This document shows positions 58,196-64,000 of a stretch of 64,000 bases of DNA, piece by piece. Below the pieces are notes generated by a model. It was given only the letters and a program-made list of their open reading frames with translations. It had not been told where the DNA came from and ran no database searches. Position numbers and translations under genes: made by a program. This DNA comes from Novosphingobium resinovorum (lineage in GTDB: Bacteria > Pseudomonadota > Alphaproteobacteria > Sphingomonadales > Sphingomonadaceae), in the NCBI RefSeq assembly GCF_027922145.1, contig NZ_BSFC01000024.1:248001-312000 (forward strand), read 5' to 3'. Position 1 is the stretch's first letter, and each line of letters begins with the position of its first letter.

Positions 58196-58450
58196 GTGTC
58201 TCACTCCAATGATGGACCCGTTGAATATGGGACCATGGCGTGACGAACGGAAGGCATGAAATGTCCCCGTTCGCCGCCCATGTCCCGCGCGCCTGCCTGC
58301 CCTTTCGCGGGGATAAGATGCAAGGCACGCAATTGACGAATAGGGCAGCGGAGGATAGCGCTCCTAGTCACACTTGCGTATGGTTGGGGGCAGCCTGAGC
58401 CGGGGTGTATTCTGACGCTGTGGGCGCGAGAGCCCGACAAGGACTAACGC

Positions 58451-59536
58451 ATGAGCCTGACGGCTGCCGCTGTCGCGGTGATGATAAGCTCGGTCGCCCC
58501 CGAGGCCGGTGTTCCGGCTACGCCCCCGGTAACGACCGAAGCGACGACCGTTTCCCGGCCCGCTGCAGACGCGGCCGCCGATGCACAGGCAGCGCCTGCG
58601 CAGCCGACGACTGACGCCGCCGTGCCCGCTCCGGCCGAGCAGGCGGAAGCACCTGCCGATACCGCGCAGACCGGCAATGAAATCATCGTGATGCCGCGCA
58701 AGCCGCCCCCGCCGGGCGACCCGCTGGAGCGCATCAACGAGAAGTCGTTCCAGACCGTGCAGGCGGTCGACAAGGCCGTGCTCGAACCGGTAGCGAAGGT
58801 CTACAACAAGGGCCTGCCGCGCCCGGTGCGCCAGGGCCTGCGCAACTTCTTCTCGAACCTGACCGAGCCGGTCGTCTTCGTCGCCTACCTGCTGGAACTG
58901 AAGCCCGGCAAGGCCGCCGAGACGGTGGGCCGCTTCGCGATCAACACCACGATCGGCGCGGCGGGCTTCGTCGACATGGCCAAGCGCAAGCCGTTCAACC
59001 TGCCGTACCGTCCCAATGGTCTGGCGAACGTGCTGGGCTATTACGGCGTTGGACCGGGGCCGTACTTCTACCTGCCGATCGTCGGCCCGACGACGCTGCG
59101 CGACATCATCGGCGACACCGTGGACAAGGCGCTGCTGCCCGCCGTGGTCGGCTCGCCGTTCAACAAGCCCGAGGTGGTGATCCCCTCGACGATCCTCAGC
59201 CAACTGGGCGAGCGCGCCGCCTTCGACGAGGAAATCCGCCGCATCCGCGAGGAAGAGAACCCTTACGCAGCCTATCGCGAACTCTACCTGCAACAGCGCA
59301 AGGCGGAGATCGAGGCCCTGCACGGCCGGGTTACGCCGGGCGTCGTGCCGGTCTACGGCCCCGGCATGAAGACGGCGGGCAAGGCGAAGCCTGCGGAAGA
59401 AGCCGCACCGGACGCCCCGACTGCCGAAGCGCCTACTCCGGAGGCAACAGTGCCGGAAGCCTCTCCCCCTACAACAAGCACGCCGGGGATTCCCGCACCC
59501 ACTCCGTCCATCGTGCCGGAACCCGTGCAGCCGTAA
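58451..59536 (+). CDS. mlaA: MlaA/VacJ family protein, non-lipidated form
   Basis: MlaA removes phospholipids from the outer leaflet of the outer membrane. The 361-residue product has the MlaA core (DPLERINEKSFQTVQAVDKAVLEPVAKVYNKGLPRPVRQGLRNFFSNLTEPVV, TTIGAAGFVDMAKRKPFNLP, GPYFYLPIVGPTTLRDIIGDTVD) but no lipobox cysteine. Its N-terminus (MSLTAAAVAVMISSVAPEAG) is short and hydrophobic, and long Ala/Pro/Thr-rich tails flank the core (30-75 and about 310-361). A stop sits two codons upstream, so no longer start exists. Confidence 0.85.
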   Translation: MSLTAAAVAVMISSVAPEAGVPATPPVTTEATTVSRPAADAAADAQAAPAQPTTDAAVPAPAEQAEAPADTAQTGNEIIVMPRKPPPPGDPLERINEKSFQTVQAVDKAVLEPVAKVYNKGLPRPVRQGLRNFFSNLTEPVVFVAYLLELKPGKAAETVGRFAINTTIGAAGFVDMAKRKPFNLPYRPNGLANVLGYYGVGPGPYFYLPIVGPTTLRDIIGDTVDKALLPAVVGSPFNKPEVVIPSTILSQLGERAAFDEEIRRIREEENPYAAYRELYLQQRKAEIEALHGRVTPGVVPVYGPGMKTAGKAKPAEEAAPDAPTAEAPTPEATVPEASPPTTSTPGIPAPTPSIVPEPVQP

Positions 59537-59544
59537 GCGATAAC

Positions 59545-59625
59545 TTCGTCATTGCGAGCGTAGCGAAGCAATCCAGGGCGGCGTTTAACTGCCCTGGATT
59601 GCTTCGCTACGCTCGCAATGACGAA
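59545..59625. repeat. 81-bp perfect palindrome, GTCATTGCGAGCGTAGC type
   Basis: Two 35-base arms (59545-59579, 59591-59625) around an 11-base loop, the same size and geometry as 15190-15270. A GAA/TTC pair in the first copy's arms is GTA/TAC here, so both arms changed together. It lies between mlaA and pckA, convergent. Confidence 0.9.
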
Positions 59626-59679
59626 CGGTGGGTTGATCAGCTTATGGTAGTAGCGAGGCTGGGGTGCTTCGCCCTCAAG

Positions 59680-59718
59680 AAAAAAGGCCCCGGAACCGCA
59701 GTTCCGGGGCCTTTCTCA
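59680..59718. terminator. Bidirectional terminator between mlaA and pckA
   Basis: A stem AAGGCCCCGGAAC / GTTCCGGGGCCTT with a 4-base loop is flanked by A6 on the left and T-rich sequence on the right, so it works as an intrinsic terminator in both directions. It follows the palindromic repeat in the convergent gap. Confidence 0.9.
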
Positions 59719-59734
59719 TGCGTTACCGCCAGCC

Positions 59735-61339
59735 TCAGGCCGCGACGGGAGCCGCCTTGCGGACGCCCTCATCGACGTGCTCTTCGAACTGCTCGAAGTT
59801 GTCGATGAACTGCTTCACCAGCGTCTGCGCGGTCTTGTCGTACTCCGCGCCGTCCGCCCACGCACCGCGCGGATCGAGCAGCTTGGTGTCGACGCCCGGC
59901 ACCGCCACCGGAACCTCGAAGCCGAAGTTCGGATCTTCCCGGAACTCGGCATCGTTCAGGCTGCCGTCGAGTGCGGCATTGAGCAGCGCGCGGGTCGCCT
60001 TGATCGGCATGCGCTTGATGCCTTCCATGGTCGCCTTGCCGCCCGACCAGCCGGTATTCACCAGCCAGCACTTCACGCCGCCCTTGGCGATGCGCTCCTT
60101 GAGGAGATTGCCGTAGACCGAGGGATGACGCGGCATGAACGGCGCGCCGAAGCACGTCGAGAACGTCGCTTCCGGCTCGGTCACGCCGATCTCGGTGCCC
60201 GCGACGCGCGCGGTGTAGCCCGAGAGGAAGTGATACATCGCCTGATCGGGCGTCAGCCGCGCGATCGGAGGCAGCACGCCGTAAGCGTCGGCCGTGAGGA
60301 AGATCAGGTTCTGCGGCACCGGCCCGAGGTTCTTCTCCGAGCAGTTCGGAATGAAGTCGATCGGGTAGGAACCGCGGCTGTTCTCCGCCAGCGAGTTGTC
60401 GTCGAGGTCGATCTTGCGGGTCACCGGGTCGATCACGACGTTCTCCAGCACCGTGCCGAAGCGGCGGGTGGTGGCGTAGATTTCCGGCTCGGCCTCTTCG
60501 GACAGGCGGATCATCTTGGCGTAGCAGCCACCCTCGAAGTTGAACACGGCGGTGTCCGACCAGCCATGCTCGTCATCGCCGATCAGCGTGCGCGAGGCGT
60601 CGGCCGAAAGCGTGGTCTTGCCGGTGCCCGAAAGCCCGAAGAACACCGCCGTATCGCCGTCCGGGCCGATGTTGGCCGAGCAGTGCATCGGCATCACGCC
60701 CTTCACCGGCAGCAGGTAGTTGAGGATGCCGAAGACCGACTTCTTCATCTCGCCCGCATAGGCGGTGCCGCCGATCAGGATCAGCTTCTCGGTGAAGTTC
60801 ACCGCGATCACCGTTTCCGAACGCGAACCGTGGCGCGCGGGATCGGCGCGGAAGCTCGGCAGGTCGATGATGGTGTATTCCGGCGCGAAGCCCTCCAGCT
60901 CGGACGCGCTCGGACGCACCAGCAGGGTGCGGATGAACAGGTTGTGCCACGCGAACTCGTTGATCACGCGCACGTTGACGCGGTGTTCCGGCTGCGAACC
61001 GCCGAACAGGTCGGCGACGTAGAGCGTGTCCTTCTCACCCAGCGCCGCGAGGAAATCCTCCTTGAGCGCCGCGAAGTGCTCCGGCGTCATCGGCACATTG
61101 GTCTTGCCCCACCATACGGTGCTTTCCGTCTCGGCGTCCTTGACGATGAACTTGTCCTTCGCCGAGCGGCCGGTGTGCTTGCCCGTGGCGACGACGAAGG
61201 GACCATCGGCCGAAAGCACGCCCTCCCCGTTCTTCACCGCATGCTCGACCAGAGGGGCCGTACCGAGGTTCGCGAAGATCTGGGCCTTCGTCTCTATGCC
61301 CTGTTTCGAGAGCGGATGGTTAAGGGTGGTCAATGTCAT
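59735..61339 (-). CDS. pckA: Phosphoenolpyruvate carboxykinase (ATP)
   Basis: PckA converts oxaloacetate to phosphoenolpyruvate in gluconeogenesis. The 534-residue product has the kinase-1a motif [13 protein letters not shown] (235-247), the family segments [28 protein letters not shown] and the RSAKDKF region. ATG 61339 has GGAGGAG directly upstream. It diverges from chvI, the usual arrangement in alphaproteobacteria, where ChvI controls pckA. Confidence 0.97.
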   Translation of the reverse strand: MTLTTLNHPLSKQGIETKAQIFANLGTAPLVEHAVKNGEGVLSADGPFVVATGKHTGRSAKDKFIVKDAETESTVWWGKTNVPMTPEHFAALKEDFLAALGEKDTLYVADLFGGSQPEHRVNVRVINEFAWHNLFIRTLLVRPSASELEGFAPEYTIIDLPSFRADPARHGSRSETVIAVNFTEKLILIGGTAYAGEMKKSVFGILNYLLPVKGVMPMHCSANIGPDGDTAVFFGLSGTGKTTLSADASRTLIGDDEHGWSDTAVFNFEGGCYAKMIRLSEEAEPEIYATTRRFGTVLENVVIDPVTRKIDLDDNSLAENSRGSYPIDFIPNCSEKNLGPVPQNLIFLTADAYGVLPPIARLTPDQAMYHFLSGYTARVAGTEIGVTEPEATFSTCFGAPFMPRHPSVYGNLLKERIAKGGVKCWLVNTGWSGGKATMEGIKRMPIKATRALLNAALDGSLNDAEFREDPNFGFEVPVAVPGVDTKLLDPRGAWADGAEYDKTAQTLVKQFIDNFEQFEEHVDEGVRKAAPVAA

Positions 61340-61574
61340 CTCCTCCAAAAGATGGCGTCGCTACGGGTATTCCCGCTGACGCTAAGTCGATTCCTGCGCA
61401 AGAATCGTGCCGCCGACTAAGCGGAGCTCTCTTTTCCGTCAAATTGACTTCAATTGGAACCATCAAGGGTTATTGGACCTTACATTTAATGCCCGCAGCG
61501 CGAGAATTTGCCATGTGTATGGAGAGCCGCTAGTCAGGCTGGCCCACGCAGCAGAAAGCACCGTCGCCGCGCCA

Positions 61575-62357
61575 ATGGCCGATCCTTTGAATGCTCCTGC
61601 CGACGATGCGCCGATGCTGCCGCCCGTGGCTCCCGCCGACACGCCGCGCCAGCAGACGATCGCGCTCGTCGATGACGACCGCAACATCCTCACCACCTTG
61701 TCGATCAGTCTTCATGCCGAAGGTTTCGCCACGCGCGTCTACGCGGACGGCGAAACGGCGCTGAAGGCTCTCCTCGATAACCCGCCCGACCTGGCGATCT
61801 TCGACGTGAAGATGCCGCGCATGGACGGCCTCGAATTGCTCAAGGTGCTACGCGCGCAGTCGTCGCTTCCGGTGATCTTCCTGACGTCCAAGGACGAGGA
61901 GCCGGACGAGGCCCTGGGCCTTGCGATGGGCGCCGACGACTACATCGCCAAGCCCTTCAGCCAGCGCCTGCTCGTCGCGCGCATCCGGGCCATCCTGCGC
62001 CGCAGCGAACTGGCCAAGGCGCCGCCCGAGGAAGCCTCCGGGGCAGACATGCCCGACCCCGTCTTGCGTGGCAGGCTTGCGCTCGATCCGGCGCGGCATC
62101 AGGTCACCTGGGACGGCAAGCCCGTCTCGCTCACCGTCACCGAATTCCTGATCCTCGAAGCCCTGGCGCTGCGCCCGGGCGTCGTAAAAAGCCGCAACCA
62201 GCTGATGGACGCCGCCTACAGCGACGACGTCTACGTGGACGACCGGACCATCGACAGCCACATCAAGCGCCTGCGCCGCAAGTTCCGCGCCGTCGATCCC
62301 GAGTTCGGCGCGATCGACACGCTCTACGGCGCCGGCTATTCCTTCGCCGATGGCTGA
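61575..62357 (+). CDS. chvI: Response regulator ChvI (OmpR family)
   Basis: The 260-residue protein has a receiver domain with Asp33/Asp34, phospho-acceptor Asp77 and Lys126 (residues 27-145) and an OmpR-type winged helix (C-terminal 100 residues, ending [10 protein letters not shown]). The ChvG-ChvI pair senses acid/envelope stress and links to central carbon metabolism. The first 25 residues (Pro/Ala-rich) are an extension relative to other ChvI proteins, so the true start could be the ATG used here or a later codon. Its end overlaps chvG by 8 bp. Confidence 0.92.
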   Translation: MADPLNAPADDAPMLPPVAPADTPRQQTIALVDDDRNILTTLSISLHAEGFATRVYADGETALKALLDNPPDLAIFDVKMPRMDGLELLKVLRAQSSLPVIFLTSKDEEPDEALGLAMGADDYIAKPFSQRLLVARIRAILRRSELAKAPPEEASGADMPDPVLRGRLALDPARHQVTWDGKPVSLTVTEFLILEALALRPGVVKSRNQLMDAAYSDDVYVDDRTIDSHIKRLRRKFRAVDPEFGAIDTLYGAGYSFADG

Positions 62358-63921
62358 GCGATCCCGCTCCCGCCGGCGACGTCCGGCACGGCTGCTCCTG
62401 TCCTGGCGCGTATCGCTGACCGCGCGCATTCTCGCGGTCAACTTCATCGCCCTCGCCCTGATGGCCGGCAGCCTGTTCTATATCGACAGCTATCGCAACG
62501 AACTGCTCGCTGAGCGCTACCGGCTCGCCAAGTCCGAGGCGGAGATCACCGCTGATGCGCTTGCCGATGAAAGCCCGACCGGTCGTCTCGAACTGATTAC
62601 CCGCATCGGCACGGAGCAGGATCTGCGCCTGCGCCTGTTCGACAGCCGTGGCGAACTCGTAGGCGACAGCTTCACGCTGGCGCCGCCCTCCTATCGCCTG
62701 ATCGACCCGGCCTCCGAACCCTGGTTGCAGGACGCCGCGCGAATGCTCGACCGGGGGATGGACTTCATCCTCGGTGCCCCGGAAATCGCCGATTACCGCG
62801 ACCCGACCGACACCAGCGCGCGCGGCTGGCCCGAAGTCCGCGCGGCTTTGGTCGGCCGGGAAACCTGGATCAACCACAAGGCCGCGCCCGACCGCACCCC
62901 CGTCATCATCGCCGCCACGCCCGTCGGCACCGACGGTTCCGCGCTGCTGGTGACCCGCAACGCCCGCGACATCACCGAGAACGTGCGCATGGCGCGCCAG
63001 ACCCTCGCGATCATCGTCGGCGGCGCGCTGGGTGTATCGATCCTGCTCTCGCTGTTCCTCGCCCGCACCATCGTCGAGCCGCTGCGCAAGCTGGTGCGCG
63101 CCGCCGTGCGCGTGCGCCTCGGCCGCGACCGCAGCGTCATCGTCCCGCGCCTGCCCGATCGCCGCGACGAGATCGGTCTTCTCGCCCGCGCCATCTCCGA
63201 CATGAGCGGCGCCCTGCGCCAGCGCATCGACGCGGTCGAGAGCTTCGCCGCCGATGTCGCCCACGAGCTCAAGAACCCCCTGACCTCCCTGCGCAGCGCG
63301 CTGGAAACGCTCGACCGCGTCGACCAGCCCGACTTGCGCCGCCAGCTCCTCGGCATCGCGCAGGACGACGTGCGCCGCATCGACTTTCTCGTCACCGAGA
63401 TCGCGGACGCAAGCCGCATCGACGCCCAGCTCAGCCGCACCACGTTCGAGCCGCTGGACATGGGCCGCCTCGTCCAGAACCTCGTCGCCGAACGCGACCA
63501 GCGCGGCGTCAACGGCTCCAGCCCGGTCACCGTGACGATCGAGGATGCCGAACTGACCGTCCCCGGCGACCCGCCGCGCCTCGAACGCGTCCTGCAGAAC
63601 CTCATCGATAATGCCGTGTCGTTCTCACCCCCGGACGGCCCGATCGAGATCACCCTGTCGCACATCGACAACCGCGTGAAGATCGCCGTCGCCGACCACG
63701 GACCCGGCATTCCCGAAGCATCGCGCGAACGCGTGTTCGAACGCTTCCACTCGCTGCGCCCCTCCCGCGAGGAATTCGGCACCCACAGCGGCCTCGGCCT
63801 CGCCATCGCGCGCACCATCGTGGAAGCCCACTTCGGCCGCCTGATCGCCACCGACCGCACCGACGGCCAGCCCGGCGCACGGCTGGTCATCTCCCTGCCG
63901 CGCTGGGAGAACGAGACGTGA
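62350..63921 (+). CDS. chvG: Sensor histidine kinase ChvG
   Basis: The 523-residue protein has a basic N-terminus, membrane helices at about 28-46 and 219-240 around a periplasmic sensor loop (about 47-218), a HAMP domain, the phospho-acceptor His305 in VAHELKNPL, and the ATPase domain with [15 protein letters not shown] and the [15 protein letters not shown]-box. It phosphorylates ChvI. Confidence 0.95.
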   Translation: MAERSRSRRRRPARLLLSWRVSLTARILAVNFIALALMAGSLFYIDSYRNELLAERYRLAKSEAEITADALADESPTGRLELITRIGTEQDLRLRLFDSRGELVGDSFTLAPPSYRLIDPASEPWLQDAARMLDRGMDFILGAPEIADYRDPTDTSARGWPEVRAALVGRETWINHKAAPDRTPVIIAATPVGTDGSALLVTRNARDITENVRMARQTLAIIVGGALGVSILLSLFLARTIVEPLRKLVRAAVRVRLGRDRSVIVPRLPDRRDEIGLLARAISDMSGALRQRIDAVESFAADVAHELKNPLTSLRSALETLDRVDQPDLRRQLLGIAQDDVRRIDFLVTEIADASRIDAQLSRTTFEPLDMGRLVQNLVAERDQRGVNGSSPVTVTIEDAELTVPGDPPRLERVLQNLIDNAVSFSPPDGPIEITLSHIDNRVKIAVADHGPGIPEASRERVFERFHSLRPSREEFGTHSGLGLAIARTIVEAHFGRLIATDRTDGQPGARLVISLPRWENET

Positions 63922-64000
63922 GCGCCGAAGCCCGGCAATCGACCTGCGTTGCCATCGGCAACCGCGCCATCCTGATCGAAGGCGCTCCGGGCTCGGGAAA
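63918..64000 (+). CDS. hprK: HPr kinase-like protein, N-terminal part
   Basis: The GTG at 63918 overlaps the chvG stop. The visible 27 residues ([19 protein letters not shown]...) run into a P-loop GAPGSGK, the start of the short HprK form known downstream of chvG in alphaproteobacteria. That protein lacks the N-terminal domain of the Firmicute enzyme and phosphorylates the nitrogen-type PTS HPr. The window ends inside the P-loop, so identity rests on context and the motif. Confidence 0.8.
   Translation, partial: MSAEARQSTCVAIGNRAILIEGAPGSG

Overview
The window is GC-rich chromosomal DNA from an alphaproteobacterium, most likely a sphingomonad (Novosphingobium/Sphingobium type; this placement is inferred). 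The pointers are a CcrM-type GANTC methyltransferase, the pckA / chvI-chvG / short hprK block, a short aa3-oxidase subunit IV, a three-gene pnt transhydrogenase, a lipoyl-domain PDH E1 beta, a split GcvP, and frequent entericidin-like and clan-AA protease genes. Almost everything is ordinary core genome. I see no phage, insertion sequence, CRISPR array, rRNA or tRNA gene. The accessory signal is a set of intergenic palindromes.

Layout. 1-9.4 kb: the end of a lipoprotein gene, a TPR protein, gyrA plus a DUF952 gene, a YhhN-type membrane protein, trmFO, an EF-hand protein and a squalene/phytoene-synthase-like protein. 9.5-12.4 kb (minus): ftsB, pdhA, pdhB. 12.8-17.1 kb: an ABC-F ATPase coupled to a Gre-like factor, then serB and miaA head to head with overlapping starts. 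17.3-20.7 kb: ilvB-ilvN-ilvC. 20.7-25.7 kb: HNH protein, orphan cpaF, HTH protein, YceI, EamA transporter and two tandem entericidin-like peptides. 25.7-33.4 kb (minus): dgt, a Rossmann protein, a tandem glycine riboswitch and the glycine-cleavage genes gcvT-gcvH-gcvPA-gcvPB, ending in a DUF1453 membrane protein. 33.8-36.8 kb (minus): pntA1-pntA2-pntB and the oxidase subunit IV. 37-41 kb: an NtrC-like regulator with an altered GAFTGA loop, a SnoaL-like protein, folP and a frameshifted coiled-coil gene.

41-48.8 kb: ccrM with a dense GANTC array in its upstream region, rnhB, a PQQ-type sugar dehydrogenase lipoprotein, a GNAT protein, and an overlapping chain DUF1285-NUDIX-cca-protease-protease. 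48.9-55.5 kb: parC, a DUF4349 lipoprotein, two overlapping cysteine desulfurase genes with a 2Fe-2S ferredoxin, and an alpha/beta hydrolase. 55.5-64 kb: a DUF885 protein with a Tat-like signal, a DUF937-like protein, an MlaA-type protein, then pckA diverging from chvI-chvG-hprK, cut by the window edge.

The most notable signal is the region upstream of ccrM: ten GANTC sites in 154 bp, nearly all spaced by multiples of about 10 bp, including two exact (GANTC-N5) triplets, one framed by a 16-bp perfect inverted repeat, with DnaA-box-like sequences at both ends. A 16-bp perfect palindrome ending in two GANTC sites lies directly before ftsB. Together they suggest methylation-dependent control of ccrM itself and of a division gene. 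Also of interest are the glycine riboswitch overlapped by the upstream reading frame, the GAFPGA regulator, and two 81-bp palindromes with identical 35-11-35 geometry and a compensatory base change.
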